DNA of 64,000 nt from Hippopus hippopus (Eukaryota > Mollusca > Bivalvia > Cardiida > Cardiidae). The stretch spans positions 35,467,394-35,531,393 of the forward strand of contig OX328105.1 of assembly GCA_946811185.2 (NCBI GenBank), read 5' to 3'. This document shows, in pieces, positions 1 to 10,075 of the stretch. Below the pieces are notes generated by a model. It was not told the origin of the DNA. It did no database searches and saw nothing but the letters and a program-made list of their open reading frames with translations. Position 1 is the stretch's first letter. Each line of letters starts with the position of its first letter. Made by a program: the position numbers and the translations under genes.

Positions 1-565
1 AATATTTTCACAAGTGGCACAGCCATGAGTAAAAATATTACCGATGATGTTCATGAGATGAAATAAATTTCAAAGTTTCACTGTAAAAAGAAAAACAACA
101 AGTAATCTTATTTATTTCATGCTTCTAACCCCATTTTTTGTTGGCACTTTTGTTAAAATCCAGTACAGTTGTTTTCCGTAACTCCCCATGGCATACCCCC
201 GTACACACCGTAATATTACATAAAGCGTGTGAAATGTAGAGTAAATGTGCATAAATTATGTCATAATTCCCTCTGGTTGAATGGCACACACTGTTTACCT
301 AGGTAACTAGTGCATGAGAACTACTGGTTCAACCTTCAATTGGAGAGTCGGAAAATATGAAATCAGTATTTTTCACTGGTTGAAACCATGTGGTATCAAA
401 CCATAATCTACCATTATTTCTCAATAAACTACCAAACAATATGAAATAATGTTTTGTACTAGAAGTTAACATAGTTTTCATTGTATGACCGTTAGTAGTT
501 GGTATAGAGACAAAAAAAAAAAATTGAAAAAAAAACCCCTTTATTTCTAGATGCTAGTTGCCCGA
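1..565. other. Unassigned non-coding stretch
   Basis: No convincing ORF, RNA gene or repeat family member is seen. An A-run lies near 510-535, just before the first TTAA-A copy. Confidence 0.4.
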
Positions 566-786
566 CCCTTTACCACACAAACCAGCAACTTGACCTGAGG
601 AAGAAGCCTTTTGAAAAACTTTATGGAAAAAGGAGAAAATGCTGGTAACCAGCATTTTCTCCTGTTCCCACAATGTTTTCTAACCTTTCACAGACAATCC
701 AATTACTTTTGCTACATTTACTATGTCGTCTGGAAATGCTTTCAATTTGGACCAGTCTAACATTTTGTTGTCTGGCGGTGAATTAA
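566..786 (+). mobile_element. TTAA-A element, near full length
   Basis: The left end reads CCCTTTACCACAC and the palindrome is present (AAAATGCTGG then AACCAGCATTTT). The right end is mutated (GGCGGTGAATTAA). This is a typical copy of the piggyBac-like miniature family described in the summary. It has no coding capacity. Confidence 0.85.
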
Positions 787-821
787 TTCCTTACCTGACC
801 ACACCATGCTGGACTGTTCAG

Positions 822-1128
822 CCGAGCCCGGATGGCTCAGTTGATAGCAAACAGGACTTGAGAACAGGGGGTCCCTCATTCCATCCCTGACTCTGCCAAT
901 TTCTTTCCAAGGATTGATGATCATTGTGACACGATTCATTTCCTCTCTCATAGCTTACCATTGTTTTGATGATGATTATGTGGAAAAGCAGCCAGTGGCT
1001 TGAAAAGAATATTGTGTCCAGTACTGGAAAAAGAAACTCCAGGAAGGCATGGATAGGTGCACTGGCAGCCATGATATAACTGAAATAATGTTGAAAAGAG
1101 TGTTAAACACCATACAATCAATCAATCA
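822..1128 (+). mobile_element. tRNA-derived SINE, type S1
   Basis: An A-box-like GGCTCAGTTGATAGCAA sits at the 5' end, followed by a degenerate B-box-like stretch near 875. The body includes AGCAGCCAGTGGC and GGATAGGTGCACTGGC. The 3' tail reads CTGAAATAATGTTGAAAAG and ends in a CAATCAATC repeat. Similar copies occur near 7.2 and 19.2 kb. The decayed B box suggests an old copy. It is not a functional tRNA gene. Confidence 0.7.
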
Positions 1129-1131
1129 TGG

Positions 1132-1245
1132 ACTGTTTAAATTGAAAGCAGTTGCAGATGACATATTAAACATGGTTTAAATGATATTTAAATAAAAGAG
1201 TAGAAAACATAATGGGAAAAGGAGAAAATGCTGGATATGCAAAAC
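1132..1245 (-). mobile_element. TTAA-A fragment
   Basis: The copy keeps the GCAGTTGCAGATGACA segment and the first palindrome arm. The second arm is lost after AAAATGCTGG. Confidence 0.6.
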
Positions 1246-1368
1246 TAACAATGAGCAATAAGGAAATGTTTGAAAAGGATTGATCTCCTGACTGTAACTG
1301 GCCTCTTGGCTCCAGGTGAGCAAGAGGGTCACATCATGGCCCTCCAAGTTTTTAGATATCAGATATGT

Positions 1369-1598
1369 TTTAACTCTATACCAAACGACAAAATTTTAGA
1401 CTAGTCGAAAATGAAAGCATTAGCAGACGACAAAATAAAAGTGATTGGAAAATTAAAATTTGTTTTGGGAAGGGTAGAAAACATTGTGGGAAAAGGAGAA
1501 AATGCTGATTGCCAGCATTTTCTCCTTTTCCCATAATGTTTTCAAAAGGCTTCTTCCTCAGGGTCGTTAAAAGTCGGGATTGTGTGGTAAAGGGTTAA
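1369..1598 (-). mobile_element. TTAA-A element, full length
   Basis: Both TTAA sites are present and the length is 230 bp. The right end is GTGTGGTAAAGGGTTAA. The palindrome centre is degenerate (GCTGATTGCCAGC). Confidence 0.9.
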
Positions 1599-1650
1599 AA
1601 GCTGTGTTTCAAATATGGCAAAATTAATTATATGTATCAGGGGGGAAAAA

Positions 1651-1838
1651 AATCTTCAACCCTTTTCCAAATAATTCCATGTTTTCCCAAAACTGAGGAA
1701 GAAGCCTTTTGAAAGCAGTGTAGAAGATGAGAAAAATGATGGTGACCATCATTTTCTCCTTTTCCCACAATGTTTTCCTGCCTTTCAAATCCCAGATGTG
1801 ATACATTTAAGTCTAAAATGCTGTTGCTTGGAACAGAA
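1651..1838 (+). mobile_element. TTAA-A element, degenerate
   Basis: The right part is eroded. Both arms carry GATGGT in place of the consensus GCTGGT, a paired change (see findings). Confidence 0.65.
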
Positions 1839-2060
1839 CTAACCCTTTGCCACACAAATCAGAGGTTTTAACAACCTTGAGGGAGAAAGCTGTTGAAAAC
1901 AGGGCTGGAACATGAAATAATGCTGGTGACAAGCATTTTCCTTTTACCTCAATGTTTTCTACTCTTCAAAATCCAATTGGTTTTTGAGACAACATTTATT
2001 TTGCAGTCTGCAAATGCTTCCAATTTGGAAGTCTAAAATTGTCAGTTGGTATAGAGTTGA
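1839..2060 (+). mobile_element. TTAA-A element
   Basis: It directly abuts the preceding copy in the same orientation. The left end is CCCTTTGCCACAC and the right end GGTATAGAG. The palindrome is eroded. Confidence 0.75.
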
Positions 2061-2174
2061 ATGGATTTGTCTTGTGGCTATTACCGACAGTGTCAGGTTT
2101 TATTTTAGGATTCTGTCTGAGCACAAGAGAAATAAATTAACTCTTTTCCTCATCATCTATGACATGAAGGTTTT

Positions 2175-2240
2175 ATGGACAGTGTAGATCAAGATAAAAC
2201 TGCACAGAACACACAGTCTGATCTCTAATCTGCGCCATCA
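2175..2240. repeat. TTAA-B/C internal palindrome remnant
   Basis: GGACAGTGTAGATCAAGAT is followed by CAGTCTGATCT. Only the palindromic core of a B/C element is recognisable. Confidence 0.55.
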
Positions 2241-2561
2241 ACTGTTTTTTTATCTAGGTTATGCGGCACTGTCTCTGCGTTTTGCAGCGAAGTTTATTTG
2301 TAGTCAGTAAAAATTATTCATTTTGGTAGTAAAAGAGTTAAAGCTATTATCACCTTTGTTATTAAAAGAAATGAAACATATTTCAAGTCAGAGGACAAGA
2401 TATTTGTAGCACTTTCAAGGGTTCTGGGACCAGAACATCTCAAATAATTGAAATTATTGTGCAGTGTTGATTAGTGATCAGATTGCATATTTCATGAAGT
2501 CCGATCGTGATCCAAATTGCTGACAAAAGCGCTGTATTTGATAAATAGTGTGTAGAACGTA

Positions 2562-2728
2562 AACTCTTTACCAAACAATCTGAGTAATACCCCTTTGGAT
2601 AAATTTGAGTCTTTTGAAAACATTTTTGGAAATGGAGAAAATGCTGGTAATCTGAATTTTCTCCTTTTCCAAAAATATTTTCTACCATGTTAAAGACAAA
2701 TACCATCATTTCAGCAATATTTGTTTGA
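2562..2728 (+). mobile_element. TTAA-A element, 3' truncated
   Basis: The left end and both arms are present. The last third is missing and replaced by an E-type repeat. Both arms share a GTG to TTT-type change next to the GGAAA run. Confidence 0.75.
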
Positions 2729-3240
2729 CTCTATTGACCAAAGGCCAGCAGAGCTTTTGTTATGGTGGGGTTTCTGTTGTCCATCAGTCTGTTAGTCTTT
2801 GTCTTGTTTATGTGGTAAGGTCCGCATTTATGGTTGGATTTTCTGAACTTACATAATTTCTTTATATCATCAATGGCTTTAACGCTATTAATTTAGAAGA
2901 AAAAATCTGACAATTAGTAAGGGAAAAGTGGCCATTCAGAGTTTAAATTAAAATTTCTTGTTTACATAATTAAGTCAGCATTTGTGGTCAGATTTTTGTG
3001 AAACTTGCACTTTCTTCTTATCATCAATAACTTATGATTTTGAGAAACATTTGACAATTTGAAAGGGGAAAGTAGCTATTTAAAGTAGAAATGTAAATTA
3101 AAGTGGCAAATTTACATTTCTTGTTTTTACATAAAGTCAGCATTTTTAAATCAATTCTTTTGAAACTTGCACAGATTATATGTATTATAAAGGTATTGAA
3201 CCCTACTGAAAATGAAAAAAAAAATATCAGCTTAAGTTCA
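2729..3240 (+). repeat. Dispersed repeat E (CCAAAGGCCAG type)
   Basis: It starts near GACCAAAGGCCAGCAGAGCTT. The motif AAGTCAGCATTTGTGGTCAG appears and recurs at about 62.05 kb. Related copies start at 37071, 37493 and 61975. The repeat is non-coding here and its transposon class was not determined. Confidence 0.6.
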
Positions 3241-3306
3241 GCACAACATAATATCTAAACTGGATGATCTAACAAAGCATTTCACAGACATGAGAAGGCT
3301 CTCTTT

Positions 3307-3320
3307 CCCCCCCCCCCCCC
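3307..3320 (+). repeat. Poly-C run
   Basis: An uninterrupted run of 14 cytosines, prone to length error. Confidence 0.9.
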
Positions 3321-3370
3321 TTCTCCTGTAAAATTTTCCGAAACACATGGTATAGTTTCACATTCACCCT

Positions 3371-3487
3371 ATGCCATGTTTTCTATTCTTTTAAAGCCGA
3401 ATCCTACTATTTGAGTCATTTTTAATTTGTCAACTGCAAATGGTTGAATTTGGACAAGTGCAAAAGTGTCTTGTTTGGTAAACGGTT
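3371..3487 (+). mobile_element. TTAA-A element, 5' truncated
   Basis: Only the part 3' of the palindrome remains, ending TTGTTTGGTAAACGGTTA. Confidence 0.65.
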
Positions 3488-3518
3488 AGGATTTGCAAGG
3501 TCAAGGATAAGGTGTATT

Positions 3519-3822
3519 TTTAGCTCTGTTGTTTTTTATGAGAAAACGATGAGTTACTGTCACAGCTCTGGCGTTGTCGTCATTGTCTGCACCATCGCTG
3601 TGGTGCAAAAACTGACCTTTTACAATGTCTGTTATTTACTTCGAACTTGGACAAGTTCTTAACTATCTAAAGGGGAACCTCTATAAAACAAGGGCAGTTA
3701 ACGTCGAAGTATTTCTGACACAGTTATGCACCTTTTTCGACTTAGTATTTTTACTGAAAATCAAGCACTTGCTGCTGAATGTTGGCACCCACATGTGGTG
3801 CTCTTGTTCTTTCTTCCTTTTT
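3519..3822 (+). repeat. Dispersed repeat F
   Basis: This shares an ordered set of blocks with 17886-18136: a GTCATTGTCTGCA-like block, CTTCGAACTTGG, AAAGGGGAAC, and an ending GTGGTGCTCTTGTT. It is non-coding. Confidence 0.6.
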
Positions 3823-4022
3823 ATGACTGTTCACTCTCTTGCAGTTAAACCTAATACCTTCATTCAGTAGAACATGATTTAAAACATGTTGAAAAAGGAA
3901 AATTTGATCTATTTTCAGTTTAGTACAATGTTTTTGTGTTTGCTGATGAATTTAAGTATCATTCATGTTGAGTATTTGATAAAATTGTTTACAGAATTCC
4001 CACAGATTTGTTTCAAGTAGTG

Positions 4023-4248
4023 ATCAACTCTTTACCAAACAGTTGCAGGTTTTTACGACTGAGAAAGAAGCATTTTGAAAACATTGTGGGAAAAGGAGAA
4101 AATGCTGGTTACCAGCATTTTCTCCTTTTCCCACAATGTTTTCTATCCTTCCCAAAACAAATTTCATAGTGTGAGTCACATTTATTTTGTCTTCTGCAAA
4201 TGCTTTTAATTTGGATGTCTAAAATTTTGTTGTTTGGTAAGGACTTAA
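4023..4248 (+). mobile_element. TTAA-A element with inverted palindrome centre
   Basis: The flanks are in plus orientation, but the centre reads GGTTACC where plus copies have GGTAACC. Otherwise the hairpin is perfect. It shares its 3' TTAA (4245-4248) with the next copy. Confidence 0.9.
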
Positions 4249-4474
4249 CTCTTTACCACACAATCCCGACTTTTAACGACCCTGATAAAGAAGCCTTTTG
4301 AAAACATTGTGGGAAAAGGAGAAAATGCTGGTAACCAGCATTTTCTCCTTTTCCCACAATGTTTTCTAGCCTTCCCAAAACAAATTTCAATTTTTGAATC
4401 ACATTTATTTTGTCGTCTGCCAATGGTTTCAATTTCGACCAGTCCAAAATTTTTTTCATGTGGTAAAGAGTTAA
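4245..4474 (+). mobile_element. TTAA-A element, near-consensus
   Basis: The length is 230 bp with both TTAA sites. The hairpin is essentially perfect, with centre GGTAACC. This is a good reference copy. It is head-to-tail with the preceding one. Confidence 0.95.
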
Positions 4475-4561
4475 TAGGGAATGAATGCCATGTTGCATGC
4501 TGGTATCCTGATTTTTGACCTTACCCCAACATGTTTTCTACCCAGAAAGGAGTTCTATTGT

Positions 4562-4790
4562 TTAACTCTTTACCAAACAACAAAATTTTAGACTGGTCCA
4601 AATTGAAAACACTTGCAGACAACAAAATGAATGTAACTCAAAAATTGAAATTAGTTTCCAGCAGGGTAGAAAACATTGCGGGAAAAGGAGAAAATGCTGG
4701 TTACCAGCATTTTCTCCTTTTCCCACAATGTTTTCAAAAGGCTTCTATCTCAGGGTTGTAAAAACCAGGGATTGTTTGGTAAAGGGTTAA
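4562..4790 (-). mobile_element. TTAA-A element, near-consensus
   Basis: The length is 229 bp with both TTAA sites and centre GGTTACC as expected for this orientation. One arm has GCGGG for GTGGG. Confidence 0.95.
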
Positions 4791-4794
4791 GTTT

Positions 4795-4877
4795 TAGCCA
4801 CATTTGATAATTATATCGTCTGCAAATGCTTTTGATATAGACGAATCATAAAGTTTCATTGTCTGGCCAAAAGTTAA
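4795..4877 (+). mobile_element. TTAA-A 3' fragment
   Basis: Only the TCGTCTGCAAATGC segment and the eroded right end remain. Confidence 0.55.
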
Positions 4878-4904
4878 TGATACAGATTTATATAAACCTG
4901 AAGG

Positions 4905-5129
4905 TTAACCCTTTACCAGACAACAAAACTTTGGACTTGTCAAAAACCAAAGCATTTGCAAATGACAAATCAGTTGTAACTTATTTGATAGGATTTGTGT
5001 TTGTTAGGGTAGAAAACAATGTCCCAAAAGGCAAAAATGCTGGTTATTAGCATTTCCTCTTTTCCCAGTGTTCTCAAATGCCTTCTCCCTCAGGGTTGTT
5101 AAAACTTGGGATTTTTTGGAAAAGGTTAA
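4905..5129 (-). mobile_element. TTAA-A element, diverged
   Basis: Both TTAA ends are kept. The palindrome arms are diverged (GTCCCAAAAGG against CTTTTCCCAG). Confidence 0.85.
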
Positions 5130-5194
5130 AGAGTGTAGCTTATGTAATTATGAGTTGTCATTTAGTTGGTTTTTGTAATTTACAGTGTTTTCAA

Positions 5195-5272
5195 AAGTAC
5201 ATAACTTACTAATTTTGTCATATGCAAATGGTTTCAATTTGGTCAAGCATAAAGCTTTGTTGTCTGGTAGAG
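5195..5272 (+). mobile_element. TTAA-A 3' fragment
   Basis: A GTCATATGCAAATGG segment is followed by GTTGTCTGGTAGAG. Confidence 0.5.
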
Positions 5273-5325
5273 CTAGTGCCCCAACATGGCACTGGTTGCA
5301 TATCATAGATTAAATTGAATGGTGT

Positions 5326-5554
5326 TTAACCCTTTACCACATAATCCTGGGTTTCAACGACCTTTGGGAAGAAGCCTTTTTAAAACATTGTGGAAAAAGG
5401 AGAAAATGCTGGTAACCAGCATTTTCTCCTTTTCCCACAATGTCTTTTACCCTATCAAATAGAAGATTCATCATTTGAATCACATTTAATTTTCCTCCTG
5501 CTTATGCTTTCAATTTATACGAGTCTAAAATTTTGCCGTTTGGTAAAGAGTTAA
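5326..5554 (+). mobile_element. TTAA-A element, full length
   Basis: The length is 229 bp with both TTAA sites, expected centre and intact ends. Confidence 0.95.
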
Positions 5555-5691
5555 TGCCTCTAACCACTTCACATCTTGTCAGTAATATCCAGGTGAAATT
5601 TCATTTCTTCATGAGCTTCCTAACGTTCACCAGTACAATGCTCTGAAGAGCCCGTACCAATGATACTGCCACCAAAATCCCCCACCGTCTT

Positions 5692-5905
5692 GGGTGAAGA
5701 TAGAATAATGTGGTAAGGTTCAGGGAAAATAATCCAGGAGTTCTGAGTATGAATCCTGGCACCCTACCTAAACTCTTTGGAGGATTAATGAATTATTTGT
5801 TTGTATGGTGTATAATGCTGTTTTCAGCATAATTTCAGTTATATTTCAACAGCCAGTGCACCTGCCCCCTGCTTTCCTGGAGTTTTCCCCTCCTTCCTTC
5901 ATAAC
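5692..5905 (-). mobile_element. SINE S1 fragment, reverse orientation
   Basis: The reverse complement contains GGTGCACTGGCTG and a CTGAAATTATGCTGAAAAC-type tail. The 5' half is not recognisable. Confidence 0.5.
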
Positions 5906-6061
5906 CATCATCGAACCAGTAATCAGCGGTGAGTGAAGAATGAATCTTGTTGAAATGGCTATCATGAATCTTGGGAAAGAAATAAGTCAATCTGATGATT
6001 TTAATCAGCAGGGCCCTCAGGTTTCAAGTCCTGTACTACCAGGTCGGTAGAGATTACTTAA

Positions 6062-6289
6062 TTAACCCTTTACCACACGATCCCGACTTTTAACGACCCT
6101 GAAAAAGAAGCCTTTTGAAAACATTGTGGGAAAAGGAGAAAATGCTGGTAACCAGCATTTTCTCTTTTTCCACAGTGTTTTCTACCCTATCCAAAACAAA
6201 TTTCAGTTTTTCAGTCTTACTTATTTTTTCGTCTGCAAATGCTTTGAATTTGGACAGGTCTAAAATTTTGTTGTGTGGTAAAGAGTTAA
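6062..6289 (+). mobile_element. TTAA-A element, full length
   Basis: The length is 228 bp with both TTAA sites and both ends intact. The second arm has small changes. Confidence 0.95.
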
Positions 6290-6427
6290 GGGCATTATAA
6301 CAATCTCAGTCCACCTACACAACTAGACATTGTTTAGGATTTCATTATGGATGAAAGCAGCCATTTGCTTGGAGAGTGCCATGCATGCTTTCAAGAATTC
6401 AAAAGAGCGGTGAGCTGGCTGTGATTA

Positions 6428-6640
6428 TATACTGTATACGTGGATATATACACGTGTCCAAAACTATGCAAATTACCGATTACAGACATTTTGCGAACGG
6501 AAATATTTGCGAATTCAAGACACTCGTTATTTGTTTGTATACTTGGAGTAAAATACATGAACAGAAAAGTTTGCAAATTTTTCAAATTCACGAAATCGCA
6601 AAAATTTCCACATCGCAAAAATTTCCACTTATACAGTAAC
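6428..6640. mobile_element. MITE-like repeat G
   Basis: The ends are inverted: TACTGTATACGTGGA on the left and TTTCCACTTATACAGTA on the right. The interior carries GCGAATTC and CGCAAAAATTTCC. A second copy in the same orientation lies at 43285-43472. Superfamily not determined. Confidence 0.65.
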
Positions 6641-6741
6641 TGAAATACTGTTGAAAAGTTGTCGGCTGTAAACAATTAAACAAACATTGTAGTATCAAAA
6701 ATTACATTAATTAGTTGCACTGAAAACACACCTCTCCCACA

Positions 6742-6947
6742 TTAACTCTTTAACTAGCTGAGAACATTTTGCAGACAACAAACTTCAGAGTGGCTCAAGA
6801 AATCATATTTATCCAAGAAAGAATAGAAAGCATTGTGGGGGAAAAAGGAGAAAATGCTGGTTACCAGCATTTTCTCCTTTTTCCCACAATGTTTTCAAGT
6901 CCTGCCTTGGGATCGTTAAAACTCGGGGTTGTTTGGTAAAGGGTTAA
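6742..6947 (-). mobile_element. TTAA-A element, 5' deleted internally
   Basis: Both TTAA ends are present but about 23 bp are missing from the non-palindromic part. Both arms have five A's where the consensus has four. Confidence 0.85.
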
Positions 6948-7242
6948 ACTTTTTTCTTGATATGCAAAACGAAACCTTGCTGTGAGGTATAAAGTGTTTG
7001 AGGTCAGTCAGTAAGAACTAAGTAGCCAGACTGTTATGTGAGTTACATATTAAGTCGGATAATAACTGTACTGTTGGGTAAGAGAATAATAATATAATTA
7101 TTGTGTCTTTTCCTAGACAAGACAGCTTTGTCCTTAAAATGTCCTTGTGTGGAAATGCTTCATTGTTATCTTGCCCTGTTTTGGCTGTCTGTGCATCCTC
7201 TCTGTTGTTCTCTGTTGTATGTGCACACGCTCCTTTATGCTT

Positions 7243-7537
7243 TAACTGAGCCCATGTAGTGCAGTTGGTAGCAAACAGGAGACATGGGGGTCACTGGTTT
7301 GAATCTTGACTCAGCCATTCTCTTTTCGAGGATTGATGATAGTCATTGTGACAGGATTCATTCCTTTCTCACTGCTGATCATTGTTTCCATGATGGTTAT
7401 GTAGGAAAGCAGCCATAGACTTGAGAAGAATATTGTGTAAAGTACAACTAAGAAACTCCAGGAAAACATGGATGGGTATACTGGCTGATGTGATGGAGCT
7501 GAAATAATGTAAAGTACCACACAAGTCAACAAATCTT
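7243..7537 (+). mobile_element. tRNA-derived SINE, type S1
   Basis: The A-box-like TAGTGCAGTTGGTAGCAA and the B-box-like CTGGTTTGAATC are both readable. The body and tail match the 822-1128 copy. Confidence 0.75.
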
Positions 7538-7563
7538 TCATGCATTCTCAACTATGCATTGTC

Positions 7564-7700
7564 TTTAACTCTCCACCAAACGTCAAGATTACCAGCATTT
7601 TCTCTTTTCACAATATTTTGTAAGCATTAATGAGAAATACCACCATTTAGGCCACATTTGACTTGTTGTCATCAAATGCTGTCAATTTTGATGAGTCTTA
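7564..7700 (+). mobile_element. TTAA-A element with the palindrome mostly deleted
   Basis: The left end fuses directly to ACCAGCATTTTCTC, so the first arm is lost. Confidence 0.55.
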
Positions 7701-7885
7701 AATGCTGAAGTGTAGCACTCATAACCTGGAGGCCTCTGGTTCAAACCTCACTAGAAGTGCTGGGGTGTCCTTGGGCAAGACAGTTCCAAGCTTAGTACTG
7801 GTGAAACCCAGGACGTACTTGAAAGTGTAATATGACTGAAATAATGTTGAAAGTGGCACAAAACACCATTCAATCAACTAACCAT
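7701..7885 (+). mobile_element. SINE S2, 5' truncated
   Basis: It carries CTGGTTCAAACCTC (B-box-like), TCCTTGGGCAAGACA, TAGTACTGGTGAAACCC and the CTGAAATAATGTTGAAAG tail with CAATCAAC. It matches the copies at 26.4 and 46.0 kb. Confidence 0.7.
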
Positions 7886-7919
7886 AAAACACCAACATTT
7901 GGCCATTGTTATGTACAAG

Positions 7920-8392
7920 TTAACCCTTTACAAACATATGAGCCATGCTCTGGCAGAAGGGGCTTAATGCATCTCCATGATCCATGATACCAAGCTAGTC
8001 ATCATAATGGTGGATCCATAAAATCTAATTTGTATGACAACCAACTGAATAATGGGATACACTGGTTATTGGACATGCAGAAAATTTATGAAAAGAAAAA
8101 AGTACCAGCCCATATCAGCCTGCACATACTGAATAGGGAGACATGGGTAGATAGATTTTGCAGATGCATTAAGCCCCCTTTTTGCAGAGTGTGGCTTATA
8201 TTTTTAGGCAAACTGAAAAAAAAAGGGAAAAATCAAAACATAATGGGAAAGGGAGAAAATACTGATGACTCGCATTTTTTCCCTTTTCTACAATGATTTT
8301 TTTATGCAGTTTCAGAAATAACTTGTATCATTTTATCCACATTTATTACAAAATGCACTAGACAAAAGTTTTGTCATTTGGTAAAGGGTTAA
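7920..8392 (+). mobile_element. TTAA-A element interrupted by element I
   Basis: The left end TTAACCCTTTACAAAC is separated from the palindrome by element I (7936-8202). The right end GGTAAAGGGTTAA shares its TTAA with the next copy. Confidence 0.7.
7936..8202. mobile_element. Foldback element I
   Basis: The ends are inverted: ATATGAGCCATGCTCTGGCA on the left and the complement of a GCAGAGTGTGGCTTATAT end on the right, each followed by an AGGGGGCTTAATGCATCT-like block. One half-copy is at about 17585-17706. It is inserted in a TTAA-A copy, so it is younger than that copy. Confidence 0.65.
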
Positions 8393-8616
8393 CCCTTTAC
8401 CAAACAATCCCTGGTTTTTATGACCCAAATGAAGAAGCCTTCTGAAAACATTGTGGGAAAAGGAGAAAATGCTGGTAACCAGCATTTTCTCCTTTTCCCA
8501 CAATGTTTTCTACTCTTCTAAAGTCAAATTTCAATTTTTGAGTCGCGTTTATTTTGTCGTCTGCAAATGCTTTCAATTTGGACAAGCGTAAAATTTTGTT
8601 GTTTGGTAAAGAGTTG
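8389..8616 (+). mobile_element. TTAA-A element, full length
   Basis: The length is 228 bp with a perfect hairpin. The 3' site is mutated to TTGA and is shared with the next copy. Confidence 0.95.
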
Positions 8617-8849
8617 ATTCCTTACCAAACAGTCCCCTGTTTCAACATCCCCTGAGTATAGGGCTTTTGAAAACATTTTAGGAAAGAGAGGAAATGCTTG
8701 TATCCAAATTTTCCTTTTTTCCCCCCACAACATTTTCCACTACACACATTTTTTTTAATACGAATTCCACCATTTGAGCCTTACTGAATTTGTCATTTGC
8801 AAAAGCTTTCATGTTGAAAGAGGCTTGAATTTTAGTGTTTGGGAAAGAG
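8613..8849 (+). mobile_element. TTAA-A element, diverged
   Basis: Third member of a head-to-tail run. Both arms are eroded (AGAGAGGAAATGCTTG against CCAAATTTTCC). Confidence 0.8.
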
Positions 8850-9068
8850 CCCTTTACCATACAACAACATTTTAGACTCGTCCATATTAAAAGCATTTTG
8901 TAAAGGAGAAACTAAAAACGCCTCAAATTTTGAGATTAGTTTTTAAAAGGGTAGAAAACATTGTGGGCAAAGGAGAAAATGCTGGTAACCAGCATTTTCT
9001 CCTTTTCCCACAATGTTTTCAAAGGCCTTCTTTGTTAGAGTTGTTAAGACTATGGTGTGGTAACAGGA
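8850..9068 (-). mobile_element. TTAA-A element with inverted palindrome centre
   Basis: The flanks are in minus orientation but the centre is GGTAACC, the plus form. It abuts the preceding copy tail to tail. Confidence 0.85.
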
Positions 9069-9384
9069 TAATCATTTTGTTTTTGCTAGGATCCTTTTCT
9101 ATTGTAGTATTACTTTACTTATGCCCTGTCGTCTATACTTATTCATTGTATTGTTAATCCTCTTGTCGTTCCAATATCGATTTTTTGTTGACGGGATTCC
9201 TATTAATTGTGCGAGGTGATTTTACGGATGACGAAACCTCGTGTCTAGACTGTGGATGTTTCACGCCATTCTGATGTTAATGGCCGTCCTATGATTTATA
9301 GACTACTAGCTTTATCCATACATGTTTTAGTCGTAATTGATTTTAACTCTTTTGTTCATTCTGGCTGTGTTAGACAACCTCTTG
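9069..9384. other. Unassigned stretch
   Basis: A slightly CG-richer segment lies at 9165-9290 (GTTGACGGGATTCC, GACGAAACCTCG). It may be an old repeat. No reading frame is convincing. Confidence 0.3.
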
Positions 9385-9465
9385 TTGTTATGACCCTTAG
9401 TTATAAAGGCTTTTGAAAATATTATCGGAGAAGGAGAAAATGCTTATACCTTTCATAGTCATATT
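9385..9465 (+). mobile_element. TTAA-A fragment
   Basis: The AGGCTTTTGAAAATATTATC segment and the first arm remain. Confidence 0.45.
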
Positions 9466-9535
9466 TTAGAACAATCTATTCTAGATTGTCAGGGACAATT
9501 AATTTAATTTGGATCAAATTTTCCATTCCTTCATT

Positions 9536-9750
9536 CCTTAATTTTTTACCAGAAGACAAAATTTTAGACTTGTCGAAATAAGTGATTTGCAGACGACTGA
9601 TCAAATTTTTCTCAAGTGATAGGTCTTTGAAAGGAGAGAAAATATGATGTGGAAATGGAACAAGCACTTGTTACCAGCATTTTCTACTTTTCTAGCAATG
9701 TTTTCTCTTTTCAAGGTTGTTAGAACACTGGATCAAATGGGTAACTAAAT
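9536..9750 (-). mobile_element. TTAA-A element, diverged
   Basis: It is recognisable from AAGACAAAATTTTAGACTTG through GTTACCAGCATTTTC. The first arm is badly eroded. Confidence 0.7.
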
Positions 9751-9825
9751 GAAGTTTTATAAACTAGAGGAACAAAACCCACTGGTACAATTTCAGGCCT
9801 GTCCTAGACCAGAATCTCTCAAAAT

Positions 9826-9900
9826 ATGATAGTGTGGATCAAAGATACAACTGTCAATTCTTAACAGTCTAATCTTGATCTACACTGTCTGCTGAAGTAT
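9826..9900. repeat. TTAA-B/C palindrome remnant
   Basis: GTGTGGATCAAAGAT and TAATCTTGATCTACACTG form decayed arms. Confidence 0.5.
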
Positions 9901-9927
9901 CTCATTTTTTCCTTAGCTTGCTAAAAG

Positions 9928-10075
9928 TTAACCCATACAGTGCCAAATAAACCTAACGGCCACCTCTCAGGTTAGAAATAAGAGCCAAACAGCAGCAATT
10001 TCAAGGTAGGTTCTGTCTTGCTCTACACCAGCCACACAGTCATCTAAAGTTGTGAAAGGCGCTTTACAGATTAAT
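9928..10075. mobile_element. TTAA-C element, partial
   Basis: The left end TTAACCCATACAGTGCCAAATA and an AGCAATTTCAAGGT block match the copy at 46282. The right end is unclear. Confidence 0.5.

Noticed and set aside
4023..5554. Regularly spaced palindromes resembling a CRISPR array
   Set aside because: Spacing and orientation vary, each palindrome is embedded in a 229-bp element with TTAA ends, and the genome is eukaryotic.
6115..6300. Short frames starting MKTLWEKEKMLV or containing ENIVGKGENAG at many places
   Set aside because: They are translations of the TTAA-A palindrome in different frames. They recur wherever the element occurs and have no independent coding signal.
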